This document shows, piece by piece, positions 9,501 through 17,095 of a DNA stretch of 64,000 nt (its first letter is position 1; every line of letters starts with the position of its first letter). Under the pieces are notes generated by a model, which saw only the letters and a list, made by a program, of their open reading frames with translations, did no database searches and was not told the origin of the DNA. Both the position numbers and the translations under genes were made by a program. The stretch is from Alphaproteobacteria bacterium HT1-32 (GTDB lineage Bacteria; Pseudomonadota; Alphaproteobacteria; Rhodospirillales; HT1-32), in NCBI GenBank assembly GCA_009649675.1, contig WJPL01000001.1:165781-229780 (forward strand), written 5' to 3'.

Positions 9501-11438
9501 ACCCAGATTGAAGACCCGGCTGCCAACAACATTGTTGGAAACTGTGGGTTCTGCGGCAGTTGTCGCAAGGCCAACCAGCAGCTTGTCATCACCAGCGCCA
9601 CCCGAATAGGTGTCGTTACCACCACGATCAATCAGCAGGTCATCACCGGCCCCGCCAAAGATGGTATCGTCACCGGAATATCCATCCAGCGTATTGGCTT
9701 CGTCACCACCGGTAATCGTATCGTTACCGGCACCACCGATTATATTCTCGATGCTGATCAGCGTATCATTGCCAATTTCATTTGCAGCGCCGGAAGCCGT
9801 GTCATTGCCCAGATCGACCGTGATCGAGGTATTGGCACTCATATAGAAAACCCAGTCGTCCCCTTCGCCACCGTCGTAGGTGTCGTCACCGAGTCCGGTG
9901 CCACCAATAATCGTATCACCGCCGGTTCCGCCGGAGACAAAATCGTTACCGGCATCGCCGGTCAGAATATCATTACCTAAGCCGCCGATGACAACGTCAC
10001 CACCGCCACCGCCAAGCACCAGGTCACTACCGCCGCCGCCATCCAGCGTATCATCACCAGCACCACCGAAAATGGTTTCACCCGTCGTACTACCGACAAA
10101 TGTTCCGTTAATCGGGCCAAAGACGGTCTGAACAACTTCCTGCTCAACAACGCCGCCGACGATTGAATTATCACCATCCTGCATGCCGGACGACGCATCG
10201 CCGGCACTGATCGAGCCGACATCAACACCGCCGACAGTTTCAATTCCCTGGTTACCGACATAATCACCACCGGTAACCACATCGATCTCGCCCTCCTCAG
10301 GCGCTCCCGACAAATCCGGTCCGAACGCCTCTGGTTCCGCCTCAAGCTCACCTTCCAGAACCGGCGGTCCTGCAGCCTCTTCAAGCGCGACCTCTTCGCC
10401 TTCGCCCTCCTCCGCCTCTTCCGGAGTTTCCTCTCCCTCAAGGGCCTCTTCCGGAACCGGCGGACCGGCTTCGTCTTCCGGCGCATCAGGACCAGCCTGA
10501 TCATCATTCTCATTGCCGGCATTGCCGGAATCAAAAGTGTTCTGAGGCAAGGACCGCAGAGCGGGCGCAAATGTCTGTTCAAACTGCTGCGCGGAAACCG
10601 TGAAGGTCTGAACCGGCGGCACGTTGATACCGAGAACCTGAGTCGCCTGGAACGGCTGGTTCAGAATCTGAACACCGGCATCGTTGTAAACGGCGATTTC
10701 ACCGACCTGACCGTCACTTTCCTGCGTCAGAACAACCGTCAGTGTCTGACCATCACCAAGGTCAATACCGCCCTTCGTTCCACGAATACCGATTGTCGCG
10801 ACAGGTGTCTTGACCTGCATCGCATCAACGCCGGTCTTGGAAATCTTGCCCGAGACAAACGAGAACACACCCTGAACCAGAGAGAAGCTGGACGAACCAC
10901 TTTCTGTGTTCGGATCATAAATCAGCTCGTCCAGTACCATCGTCCCGTCGGCACCCAGCGAGAAAGTCGTGTCGTCGACAAAAACAATCCCGACCGCACC
11001 ATCACTGCCGGTCTCAAGCTGATCCCCCTGATAGATCGGATCGCCTGCCATCAGCTCAACCTGAGTGCCATCAAGACGAATGGCGTAAACTTCACCCTCA
11101 GCTGATTCCACACGACCGATAGGCTGGGCTTCCGCATCCGACGCCCCGGCCTGTGCGACCTGACCGGGAGCAAGCGGCCCGGCAAGCCGACTGGCAAGTG
11201 CACCTTCAATCTTTGCGCCGGTAACAGACTGAATATCCGCGAGAGGTTCCTGAGCGAAATAATCCCGGATGACTACCGTTTTGCCATTGCCAAATTCCAG
11301 AACAATGTCATGGCCACTTCGGCTGAAATCAGCAGTCGCAGGCTGCAAACCATCAGGAAGAATTATCTTTCCCGAACTGTTTGTCTCAATTACGAGATCA
11401 GCGCCCCGTTCTGAACCGCCTGAATTTCCTGTCGCCAT
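1..11438 (-). CDS. Giant RTX calcium-binding adhesin with FecR-like domain (C-terminus outside window)
   Basis: One frame stays open from an ATG at 11438 to the window edge, giving about 3,800 residues with no C-terminus. Residues 1-75 resemble the BapA-type prefix domain (SGHDIVLEFGNGKTVVIRDY). Residues ~108-240 read as a FecR-like beta domain (RVESAEGEVYAIRLDG, VKTPVATIGIRGT). Residues ~320-400 are a very acidic Glu/Pro linker. From about residue 450 onward there are hundreds of GGxGxDxLx nonapeptides, which bind calcium in RTX proteins. Most sit in modules of ~80 residues pairing RTX repeats with a strand like VTVDLSTG and an IENIIGS-like turn; at least twenty modules are visible. By family knowledge such proteins are exported by type I secretion through a C-terminal signal and act as surface adhesins or biofilm proteins. 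No secretion genes lie in the window. The start has a modest Shine-Dalgarno (aggtggg). Confidence 0.88.
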   Translation of the reverse strand, partial: MATGNSGGSERGADLVIETNSSGKIILPDGLQPATADFSRSGHDIVLEFGNGKTVVIRDYFAQEPLADIQSVTGAKIEGALASRLAGPLAPGQVAQAGASDAEAQPIGRVESAEGEVYAIRLDGTQVELMAGDPIYQGDQLETGSDGAVGIVFVDDTTFSLGADGTMVLDELIYDPNTESGSSSFSLVQGVFSFVSGKISKTGVDAMQVKTPVATIGIRGTKGGIDLGDGQTLTVVLTQESDGQVGEIAVYNDAGVQILNQPFQATQVLGINVPPVQTFTVSAQQFEQTFAPALRSLPQNTFDSGNAGNENDDQAGPDAPEDEAGPPVPEEALEGEETPEEAEEGEGEEVALEEAAGPPVLEGELEAEPEAFGPDLSGAPEEGEIDVVTGGDYVGNQGIETVGGVDVGSISAGDASSGMQDGDNSIVGGVVEQEVVQTVFGPINGTFVGSTTGETIFGGAGDDTLDGGGGSDLVLGGGGGDVVIGGLGNDILTGDAGNDFVSGGTGGDTIIGGTGLGDDTYDGGEGDDWVFYMSANTSITVDLGNDTASGAANEIGNDTLISIENIIGGAGNDTITGGDEANTLDGYSGDDTIFGGAGDDLLIDRGGNDTYSGGAGDDKLLVGLATTAAEPTVSNNVVGSRVFNLGAGSGTNEFSGGDGSDTLSFELYSTGVTVELNGSGSVGTVSNGTATYSLPESDLIYLSAGNDRVTQVSGNDSIGFHLDAGAGNDSIQSADGADTLFGGSGDDVIDGGGGSDSIYGGLGNDSLVGGAGDDHLRGQTGVDTLSGGLGNDTLEGGAGSDVLQISEGHDLIIQGDGAGTTGDAIMITGSFGLLSAYKAGDDIIFLSNSGGSDVHSMRVLNHFSNYSVTSLIYEDNGVTGQYFFSSSPSADFGAGSSGDDFLFTSGPAASISGGAGNDLLLGAMGADTLIGGAGDDVLIGHGGGDTLDGGAGFDAVSFVGEGAGVSVNLSTGTTIVTGGGDAADTLISIEAVTGSNFDDILTGSSAANILSGKVGNDTIDGGAGADTLFGGDGDDLFISDAGNDTLFGDAGSDTLSYSNQSAAVSVDLANGTATGSAGSDSLSGIENIIGSGFGDVIRGDAGANILDASGGNDTVFGDAGDDSLTGGAGNDTLSFSTSTTGVTVDLAAGTASGLGTDVIAGFENLTGSSAADMLSGDSSANLIQGGSGNDTLSGGGGSDSLVGGAGAGDFVSYGWSGGSVTIDLSSTTVISQKVTYSGGTDSLSGIENAIGSAFNDVITGSSGNNTLEGGLGDDTINGGAGFDFASYAGATSGVTVDLSVTSGQSTGVGQDTLSNIEGVIGSAQGDTLTGGLAGHSLVGGDGVDTLSYANVSSGVFIDVSTGSVSGSAGTDRFDGFEVYAGGAGNDTLKGGSGNDSLLAGDGNDILQGGAGSDYLNGGAGSDTLSYINSLSGVTASLNDANSSGTGWSDTLVSIENIQGSGFDDLLSGKHGVAGDDGVNNVIDGGVGNDTVTYADATGAVTVNLSTGAVTGAGGNDTLQNIEAVIGTSYADSVTGSAASDTIDAGEGNDAINAGAGNDFVIANLGNDTIAGGAGSDTLSYSAVTGAVAVDLSTGLTSGAAGNDTISGFEAVIGSASDDTLTGDAGANLLSGGAGSDTLRGGAGADTLIGGDGVDLADYSDQSTAVTVNLSTGSASGGAGSDTLSGIENLTGGAGNDSLTGDANSNVIQGGAGNDTIRGGLGDDTLDGNDGANTVDYSTATSAVTVDLAAGSATGGDGNDVISNFSSVIAGSHADSILGSGADENLDGGSGNDIISGAGGNDILTGGKGADTLRGGDGDDTILGGDGADFIEGGAGDDSLAGGALSDTLSYANSTGSVTVNLATSIATGEGTDSISGFEVVVGSGNNDTLTGSASNETFVGGQGDDLISGAGGNDLASYADSTGAVTVSLTSGDDTVIGEGTDTLQDIELVTGSAQGDSFTISGGSGTLDGGAGTDRVTVSATGSVVVDLGNNTLSTTGSAYSITSFEHVVTGSGADTLIGTAGSQTLDAGAGNDLVLDIGGDDSLIGGSGNDTLSYANLSGSTGVTVDLSTSGAQNTQGAGTDALSGFENLVGSANADLLTGTSSANRLTGGAGNDTLRGGGGNDTLEGGSGAGDTADYNWSTGSVVLNLGDSQASYDSGSTDVLTGIENAIGSASNDSLTGSAGNNTLEGGLGNDFISGGSGGIDFASYQGSTSGVTVDLSNTGGQNTGAGTDTLVNIDGVIGSNFADLLSGDAASNTLVGGSGNDTFNMDAGSDTILGGAGVDQVNLSGATTGITVNLANETVTSAQYGADKLTSVEVINSGSGNDTLTGSAANETLLGNAGNDTINGGLGDDSLNGGAGTADKLVFNLDGSAVNVHLGNGVATGQGSDSLAGFEIVEGTSSGDTITGSANSDTLLGLAGNDTLEGGKGNDTINGGTGFDYASYSEATASVSVDLTKTGSQNTGADGTDSLISIEGLIGGQADDSLTGNTETNTIRGGAGNDVIYGGSGGSDYLAGEAGDDSLTGNTSANTLVGGDGNDHLEAGLGGNDLLEGGAGDDTLNGGAGNDTLSGGDGNDLIIGTDGGKDTIYGGAGDDSVIAGVGNDTIFGEAGNDSLAGGSGGTDTIDGGSGDDWIGFSEGGTDIIDGGAGNDTVSAANANSAVTIDLSARGPESGTVNRLNTAGTTVVNLAELDNVENAEGSVYADKLRGSDGDNLIDDGDSGASVGSNDTLIARGGNDTLIAWGGDDTLIAWGGDESLDGNGGFNTLVGGAGNDIIEGVFDADWRDFASYQNAAGAVTVTLTDNAGSGTSSGADGVDNFINIEGLIGGAFGDLITGDTLSNELRGLAGNDTLFGDGNDSINGGNDTIYGGNDQDRIFGNRGSDTLFGDAGDDTLVGDGRLTGSGSSESLTSEGLYDDTLVGGSGNDRFVVTGGNDTFYGDHLTEGGSGIGSGDLLDFTFMDDLQINLAAGVDDDTRTYGTATYILGNDTFTSRIYDIEVVKGTAASDGLDGDSLGNTLIGSGGDDTFAPSGGNDSIQGDEGRDALSYKFASGGGITIDLRETDYQNIGADQGYDKFSSIENVTGSDQDDLITGDDSNTHDDGYGNRLYGEGGNDTIFGLGGDDVIYGDDSNSSLVGNDTIEGGSGNDTIFGGQGNDLIHGQNGDDIIDAGAGADSITGGAGADSIIAGTGNDAIDSGTGNDVIDAGDGDDLIYASRGDDSVVGGAGNDLYDFGAVSGPVTVNLDGNAGTISGDGVDTVSGIDHVIGSDGNDTFGGGTGSDTLDGHDGLGDTLTFSDTGVGAATSAVTIDIENSLASGFGTHTISGFERIVGSAFGDTITGGTGADALTLDGGVGDDTINANTSDESILGGSGTDTLSYTEKATGGLTVTFSGDDAGTVTGLGSDSFSGVEVFVSGNHDDTITGSSADDSILGSGGADHIDAGAGNDEVSGGTGNDSLTGNSGDDTLFGNEGDDLIEGNLGNDTINGGTGQDTLTFVNSASAITATITNESGTVTGEGSDTFDEIEHFIASTQSDTITDNAGSVTVNAGTGDDTIFAGTGNDVYDGDAGADILNYANITDAVTVDLSNDTATAGAGNDVIRDIEHVIGTSADDSLTAKDGESITLDGAIGADSILGMDGDDSLIGGAGNDIIDGGAGADSITGGTGDDSILGGAGTDRIDAGAGDDSINGGADADSIIGGTGNDTIDGGTGADSITGDAGADSILGGAGTDTIDGGTGNDIIDGGADADSILGGGGDDSIIGAGGTDTIDAGAGDDSISGGADADSIIGGTGNDTIDGGTGADSINAGSGD

Positions 11439-11779
11439 GTCACCCACCTGACAGCAATTTTGCTGCTTCCTGCCCCATCTCTGAGACCAATTCGGTCACC
11501 GGCACCTGCCGACGAGCCATTTGGAAAAACCCTCATCCTCTAAAATCCCGCAGTTTTCCGCTACTATCTACTCCAACGGACCACCGTCAGGGACTTCAAT
11601 CACGCAATTGACCTTAATGCAGAAAGCTGCACAAACACACTATAACAAGATCACTTAAAGGATCTTATATCAATATTTCTGGAGGGATGTAGCCGACCGC
11701 CTAACCGGCAAATCTTCACGGCGATTCCATCCCGGGAACGGAACTTATCCGCTCCGCAGACCGGACGCAGTGATGGCAG
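11439..11779. other. Intergenic region upstream of the RTX gene; no gene seen
   Basis: About 340 bp lie between the RTX start and the PHA synthase stop, both on the minus strand. I see no convincing ORF or RNA gene. The stretch 11641-11680 is AT-rich and holds an inverted repeat, AAGATC (11647-11652) / GATCTT (11661-11666), which could be an operator or part of the RTX promoter region. No clear -35/-10 pair or U-tract terminator could be picked out by eye. Confidence 0.45.
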
Positions 11780-13555
11780 TCACGCCTGAGTTTTCAGGAC
11801 ATATCGCCCCGGTGCCGGCTCGATAAAATACGCCATGGGACTCACCGGAACGGTATCTGCTTCAGAATTGCCGACAGCATCAAGGAAGCACTTCCAGCCA
11901 GGCCACCAGGAGCCTTCTTCACGAGGTGCATCAACCGGCAACTGCTCTGCGGGCACCCCATCTGCAAGTGCCGAAGTCAGGTTCCGGAATCCATATTTCT
12001 TCTGCCCCGGCGAATTGATTACACCGGCAACATGACCGCTTCCTGCAAGAACAAATTGCGGTGTACCGCCGACATTCCCGGCCCCTTTCCAGACAGACTG
12101 CCAGGGAGCAATATGATCATCTTCGGTCGCCAGAAAGAATGTCGGGCGATTGATCAGCCCAAGATCAATGGAGCGGCCGGCCAGACAAAGCGCTCCCGGC
12201 GATACCAGACGGTTACCCTCATACATATTCCGGAGATAGTAACTGTGCATTGCAGCCGGCATCCGGGTATTATCGGCATTCCAGTGCAGAATATCGAACG
12301 GCCTCGGGTCTCGTCCCATCAGGAAATGCTCGATAAAAAAGGACCAGAAGAGGTCTTTCGATCTCAGAAACGAGAAGACATCTGCCATTTCTCTGCCGTC
12401 CAGAAAGCCTGCCGATGCCATATGTTCATCAATCAGGGTCAGCACATCGGGTGAGATAAACGCCCCGATATCCCCAGGCTCGGAAAAATCGAGAAGCGTC
12501 GTCAGGAAACTATAGGACGAGGGGCCTTTTTCGCCTCCCGCAGCATACCAGGCTGCTGTCGCCGCCAGCAGCGTTCCGCCAAGACAATAGCCAACCGCAT
12601 GATAAGCCGGAACCTCCAGCAACTCACATAGCCGCCGCCCCATCTCAACGGGGCCGGCAAGCATGTAGTCTTCAAAGTCGGTCTCAGCCAGTCCGGCATC
12701 AGGATTAATCCAGGACAGAACGCAGACTGTATGCCCCTGCTCCGTCAGCCACCTGATCAGGCTGTTTTGCGGCCGGAGATCAAGGATATAGAACTTATTG
12801 ATCCAGGGCGGCACAATCATGACAGGCAAGGCGTTGGTCGGGCCGTTCTCAGGCTCATAAACGAGCAACTGGCAAAGCGCATTTTCAGCAATGACATAAC
12901 CGGGGGTAACAGCGATATCACGCCCCGGCATAAAGGCCCCCGCCGGGGACATCGGAGCAACCAGCCTGCCTGTTTCCACGTCCAGTCGTTCAACAAGATT
13001 GCCTATCGATCTGACAAAACTCTCCCCGTCTGTTTCGACCAGATGTCGAAGCGCCGCAGGGTTGGTAAACAGACTATTGGCCGGACAAAGCGCCTCAGCA
13101 GACAGTCTCGTCAGAAATCTGCCCCGTACACCCTCCGCTGCATTATCTGATGCCAGTAATTCCGCAATCTCGGCCATACTTTCCGACAAGCGGTCATAAG
13201 TTCTGCGCAAATGCCGGAACCCCCGGTGACTCTGCCAGAACTCATCCGAAAACCGTCGGTCAGGAGATGTGGTATCGGTGCTGGAACTCTCTTCAGTCAG
13301 CGGCGCGGAGAAAATCTCAATCAGCTTATTATGCCAGACAGCCGCAACCTCCGGGTTATCGGCAACCCCCGCCCAGAACCTGCGCAGGGCATCTGCCTGC
13401 ACATCCATCACTTGCGTCATGAAGGGGCGTTCTGCCGGCAAAGGAGCGCTGTCCCCGACAAGCTTGTCAAACAAGGCAGCCCCTGATTTCCGGCAGGACT
13501 GCCTCAATTCATCGCGGAGCAGATGATCATCCTGATCAGCCATCAGGAATACCAT
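11780..13555 (-). CDS. phaC: Class I poly(3-hydroxyalkanoate) synthase
   Basis: This enzyme polymerises (R)-3-hydroxyacyl-CoA into PHA storage granules. The lipase-like box GYCLGG holds the nucleophile (Cys324 from the ATG at 13555). An Asp in ATEDDHIAP and a His in GSGHVAGV complete the expected triad. The N-terminal half carries the PhaC N-domain (FWxSHRGFRHLRRTYD-like stretch), and total length (~590 residues) fits class I. The start is uncertain: the frame can begin at TTG 13582, ATG 13555 or ATG 13543, none with a good Shine-Dalgarno. It is divergent from coxG with under 100 bp between them. No phaB, phaA or phasin gene is nearby. Confidence 0.9.
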   Translation of the reverse strand: MVFLMADQDDHLLRDELRQSCRKSGAALFDKLVGDSAPLPAERPFMTQVMDVQADALRRFWAGVADNPEVAAVWHNKLIEIFSAPLTEESSSTDTTSPDRRFSDEFWQSHRGFRHLRRTYDRLSESMAEIAELLASDNAAEGVRGRFLTRLSAEALCPANSLFTNPAALRHLVETDGESFVRSIGNLVERLDVETGRLVAPMSPAGAFMPGRDIAVTPGYVIAENALCQLLVYEPENGPTNALPVMIVPPWINKFYILDLRPQNSLIRWLTEQGHTVCVLSWINPDAGLAETDFEDYMLAGPVEMGRRLCELLEVPAYHAVGYCLGGTLLAATAAWYAAGGEKGPSSYSFLTTLLDFSEPGDIGAFISPDVLTLIDEHMASAGFLDGREMADVFSFLRSKDLFWSFFIEHFLMGRDPRPFDILHWNADNTRMPAAMHSYYLRNMYEGNRLVSPGALCLAGRSIDLGLINRPTFFLATEDDHIAPWQSVWKGAGNVGGTPQFVLAGSGHVAGVINSPGQKKYGFRNLTSALADGVPAEQLPVDAPREEGSWWPGWKCFLDAVGNSEADTVPVSPMAYFIEPAPGRYVLKTQA

Positions 13556-13650
13556 ATGTCCGGTTTTGTTCTTGTATGACAACTGACCGATTGCAGTGTG
13601 GAACGCTCAAAGGTAGCCTCTCGCCAACAGATTTCTTGGAGAAGAATAGC

Positions 13651-14106
13651 ATGGATATGTCAGGTGAGTACCGGATTCCCGCCTCAAGGGAAACCGTTTG
13701 GCAGGCCCTTAATGACCCGGATGTCCTGCGGGAATGTATCCCCGGCTGTGACAGCCTGGATAAAACATCCGAAACCTCTTTCGAGGCTCGTGTGACAGCA
13801 AAGGTCGGGCCCGTTAAGGCCAAGTTCGGCGGCGAGGTTGAACTTTCTGACATCAACCCGCCCCAGTCCTACAAAATATCAGGGCAGGGAAAAGGCGGTG
13901 CGGCAGGCTTCGCCAAAGGCGGGGCTGAAGTCAGTCTTGAAGAAGTCGGTGACGAGACAATTCTGCGCTATGAAGTGAATGCCACAGTTGGTGGAAAACT
14001 GGCCCAGATCGGATCCCGTCTGGTCGACAGCACGGCCCGCAAGATGGCCGATCAGTTTTTCGGAAAATTCGTTGAAGTTGTCAGTGCAAAGGAAGCTGCG
14101 GGCTGA
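13651..14106 (+). CDS. coxG: CoxG-like SRPBCC family protein (CO dehydrogenase subunit G)
   Basis: A 151-residue protein of the CoxG family with the START/SRPBCC lipid-binding fold. It opens with MDMSGEYRIPASRETVWQAL and continues through the typical LRECIPGCDSL and a Gly-rich central stretch. In Oligotropha-type systems CoxG is implicated in recruiting CO dehydrogenase to the membrane; here that is inference from family. ATG 13651 is preferred over upstream in-frame starts because the conserved N-terminus begins there and ggaga lies about 9 bases before it. It is the first gene of the cluster, 129 bp ahead of coxS. Confidence 0.85.
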   Translation: MDMSGEYRIPASRETVWQALNDPDVLRECIPGCDSLDKTSETSFEARVTAKVGPVKAKFGGEVELSDINPPQSYKISGQGKGGAAGFAKGGAEVSLEEVGDETILRYEVNATVGGKLAQIGSRLVDSTARKMADQFFGKFVEVVSAKEAAG

Positions 14107-14235
14107 CCGCTTGCAGTGGTTTCGGCACCCTGCCTTTGCTTGACGCAAGGCGCAGTGCCACCACATACTTCGTAACAAGTGCAGCCGGCAATCGGCGCAG
14201 ACATTATAAGTGACACATAACTTAGGGAGGTTGCC

Positions 14236-14703
14236 ATGAGCACCGTATCCATGACGGTGAACGGCAAGTCGGTATCGGCCGATGTCGAAGACCGCACATT
14301 GCTGGTTCAGTTGCTACGTGAACATCTGGGACTGACGGGAACCCATGTCGGCTGTGATACCAGCCAGTGCGGTGCCTGTGTCGTCCATGTAAACGGCACA
14401 TCTGTAAAAAGCTGCACCATGCTGGCCGGACAGGCTGACGGCGCTGAAATTCAGACAATCGAAGGGCTGGCGAATGGCGATGAACTGCATCCCATGCAGG
14501 AAGCCTTTCGTGACAATCACGGCCTGCAATGCGGCTTCTGCACACCCGGCATGGTGATGAGCGCCGTCGATCTGGTGAAAGAAAATGCCGATCCGAGTGA
14601 CCAGGAAATTCGTGAATGGCTGGAAGGCAATCTTTGCCGTTGCACGGGGTATCAGAACATCGTGAAGGCCATCAAGGCCGGCGCGGCTGCAATGAGGAGT
14701 TAA
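14236..14703 (+). CDS. coxS: Molybdenum hydroxylase [2Fe-2S] small subunit (CoxS-like)
   Basis: A 155-residue iron-sulfur subunit that passes electrons from the Mo site to FAD. Two [2Fe-2S] sites are fully present. The plant-ferredoxin-type cluster uses Cys40, Cys45, Cys48 and Cys60 ([16 protein letters not shown]). The second uses Cys99, Cys102, Cys134 and Cys136 (CGFCTPGM and CRCTGYQN). The start has a good Shine-Dalgarno (gggagg). coxL follows after 4 bases, so the two subunits are almost certainly co-expressed. The 129-bp gap before it ends in an AT-rich stretch that might hold a promoter, but none is obvious. Confidence 0.94.
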   Translation: MSTVSMTVNGKSVSADVEDRTLLVQLLREHLGLTGTHVGCDTSQCGACVVHVNGTSVKSCTMLAGQADGAEIQTIEGLANGDELHPMQEAFRDNHGLQCGFCTPGMVMSAVDLVKENADPSDQEIREWLEGNLCRCTGYQNIVKAIKAGAAAMRS

Positions 14704-14707
14704 GATT

Positions 14708-17083
14708 ATGCCAGATGATGGAATCGGCGCATCAGTACTTCGCAAGGAAGACTTCCGCTTTCTGACCGGTCGCGGCAATTACACCGACGACATCAACCGC
14801 CCGGGGCAGACCCATGCTGTCATCTTGCGCTCCCCTCACGCCTTCGCAAAAATTAACGGCATCGATATCTCCGCAGCCAAGTCGGCTCCCGGCGTTGTTG
14901 CTATCTTCACCGGCGCGGACATGGCTGCCGACGAGATTGGTGGCCTGCCCTGCGGATGGCTGATCCACAACAAGGACGGCTCGCCGATGAACGAACCGGG
15001 GCATCCCCCGCTCGTCACTGACCATGTCCGTCATGTTGGCGATCAGGTTGCCGTGGTCATCGCAGAAACCCGGTCTCAGGCCCGTGACGCTGCGGACCTG
15101 ATCGAAGTCGATTACGAGGTCCTGAAAGCCTGCGTCGATACCGCTTCTGCTGACAAGGACGATGCGGCACAGGTCTGGCCCGGTATTGCTGAAAACAACA
15201 CCTGCTATGACTGGCATCTTGGTGAAAAAGACGAGGTTGAGTCAGCCTTCGCCAAGGCAGCGCATGTCACCTCCGTTGATATCGTCAATAACCGGCTTGT
15301 GGCCAACCCCATTGAACCCCGGGCCGCTGTTGCAGAATTTGATACGGCCACCGGTGATTACACCCTGTTCACAACAAGCCAGAATCCGCATGTCATCAGA
15401 CTGCTGATGGGCGCGTTCGTGCTCAACATTCCTGAACACAAGCTGCGTATTGTCGCCCCCGATGTCGGTGGCGGATTCGGGTCGAAGATTTTCCATTACG
15501 CAGAAGAAGCCATTCTGACCTGGGCATCGGCAAAGGTACGCCGTCCGATCAAATGGACTGCCGACAGGTCTGAAAGCTTTCTGAGCGACGCACAGGGCCG
15601 GGATCACGTCACCCATGCTGAACTCGCCATGGATGCGAACAACAAGATCATCGCATTCCGGGTGAACACAAAGGCAAATATGGGGGCATATCTCTCTACC
15701 TTTGCGTCCTGTGTTCCGACCTATCTCTATGCAACGCTGCTTTCCGGTCAATATGCGATCCCGCATATCTATGCCGAAGTAAAGGCGGTCTTTACCAACA
15801 CGGTTCCGGTTGACGCCTATCGTGGTGCCGGACGGCCTGAAGCGACTTATGTCGTGGAACGCGTCGTTGATCTGGCCGCACGTGAACTGGGTATGGATCC
15901 GGCAGAATTCCGGCGGCTGAACTTTGTCGCGAAAGATGCCTTCCCCTATCAGACCGCGGTCGCCCTGCAATATGATATCGGTGACTATGAGGCTTCCCTC
16001 GATGAAGCCTTGCAGGCGTCCGATTATGCAGGCTTCCCGGCACGGAAAGCCCAGTCCGAAGCCAATGGAAAACTGCGTGGTATCGGTCTCTGTTCCTACA
16101 TCGAAGCCTGTGGCATTGCGCCAAGTGCGGTTGCAGGTGCGCTCGGTGCCCGGGCCGGTCTTTTTGAAACCGCCAATGTCCGGGTCAACCCGACCGGTTC
16201 CGTCACCGTTTTCACGGGCTGTCATTCCCATGGTCAGGGGCATGAGACGACCTATGCCCAACTGGTCGCTGACCGGTTGGGAATTCCCGTCGGCAATGTC
16301 GCTGTCGTTCATGGTGATACCGGGAAAATCCCCTTTGGTATGGGCACCTACGGCTCCCGGTCTCTCGCCGTTGGCGGCTCGGCCATCGTGAAGGCAATGG
16401 ACAAGATCGTGGCCAAGGCCACCAAGATTGCAGCACACATGCTGGAATCATCGGAATCGGATATCGAGTTTGTTGACGGCGCGTTCAACGTCAAGGGAAC
16501 CGACAAGTCCCTGACCTTCGGTGAAGTTGCTCTTTCCGCCTATGTTCCACACAACTATCCGCACGAAGACGGGGTTGAGCCGGGACTGGATGAAACAGCC
16601 TTTTATGATCCGGCAAACTTCACGTTCCCCGCAGGTACCTATGTCTGCGAAATCGAAATTGACCCGGAAACCGGCGTCATCGACGTGGTCAGCTTTACTG
16701 CGGCTGATGATTTCGGTGTCATCGTCAATCCGATGATTGTTCAGGGTCAGGTTCATGGTGGTGTCGCCCAGGGTCTTGGCCAGGCACTGCAGGAGAACTG
16801 CGTCTATGACAGCGACGGCCAGTTGCTGACCGGCTCCTACATGGATTACTGCATGCCGCGGGCTGATAACCAGCCGATGACATTCAACCTGAACATCCAT
16901 GACGGAACCGCCTGTACCCATAACCCGCTGGGTGTGAAGGGTTGCGGTGAAGCTGGTGCCATCGGTTCTCCTGCTGCCCTGATGAACGCCGTCTATGACG
17001 CCCTCGGACAAGACCTGCAAATGCCGGCAACAGCCCAGAAAGTCTGGAACCTGTGCCAGTCCCTCAAAGCCGCTGCTGAATAA
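14708..17083 (+). CDS. coxL: Form II CO-dehydrogenase/xanthine-dehydrogenase-type Mo-binding large subunit
   Basis: A 791-residue catalytic subunit binding molybdenum-cytosine-dinucleotide cofactor. It has the aldehyde-oxidase/xanthine-dehydrogenase a/b hammerhead near the N-terminus, then the Mo-binding domains ([33 protein letters not shown]). The active-site loop is AYRGAGR at residues 370-376. That is the form II (BMS) signature, not the form I AYxCSFR loop of proven aerobic CO dehydrogenases. The substrate is therefore uncertain: some form II proteins oxidise CO weakly and others act on different substrates. Gene order S-L-M differs from the classical M-S-L, and coxM follows after 12 bases. 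Confidence 0.9.
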   Translation: MPDDGIGASVLRKEDFRFLTGRGNYTDDINRPGQTHAVILRSPHAFAKINGIDISAAKSAPGVVAIFTGADMAADEIGGLPCGWLIHNKDGSPMNEPGHPPLVTDHVRHVGDQVAVVIAETRSQARDAADLIEVDYEVLKACVDTASADKDDAAQVWPGIAENNTCYDWHLGEKDEVESAFAKAAHVTSVDIVNNRLVANPIEPRAAVAEFDTATGDYTLFTTSQNPHVIRLLMGAFVLNIPEHKLRIVAPDVGGGFGSKIFHYAEEAILTWASAKVRRPIKWTADRSESFLSDAQGRDHVTHAELAMDANNKIIAFRVNTKANMGAYLSTFASCVPTYLYATLLSGQYAIPHIYAEVKAVFTNTVPVDAYRGAGRPEATYVVERVVDLAARELGMDPAEFRRLNFVAKDAFPYQTAVALQYDIGDYEASLDEALQASDYAGFPARKAQSEANGKLRGIGLCSYIEACGIAPSAVAGALGARAGLFETANVRVNPTGSVTVFTGCHSHGQGHETTYAQLVADRLGIPVGNVAVVHGDTGKIPFGMGTYGSRSLAVGGSAIVKAMDKIVAKATKIAAHMLESSESDIEFVDGAFNVKGTDKSLTFGEVALSAYVPHNYPHEDGVEPGLDETAFYDPANFTFPAGTYVCEIEIDPETGVIDVVSFTAADDFGVIVNPMIVQGQVHGGVAQGLGQALQENCVYDSDGQLLTGSYMDYCMPRADNQPMTFNLNIHDGTACTHNPLGVKGCGEAGAIGSPAALMNAVYDALGQDLQMPATAQKVWNLCQSLKAAAE

Positions 17084-17095
17084 GGAGGCAGAAAC

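Noticed and set aside
19-9846. Many plus-strand open frames of 60-240 codons rich in Pro/Ser or Ile/Thr across the first 10 kb
   Set aside because: They are reverse or shifted readings of the 27-bp RTX repeat. The minus-strand frame ending at 11438 is open throughout and gives a meaningful protein.
9977-10582. Arg-rich 201-codon minus-strand frame
   Set aside because: It is the wrong frame of the acidic linker and first RTX repeats; Glu/Pro codons shifted by one base give Arg and Lys.
15242-16438. 398-codon minus-strand frame opposite coxL
   Set aside because: No recognisable motifs, and coxL on the other strand is a clear match over its full length.
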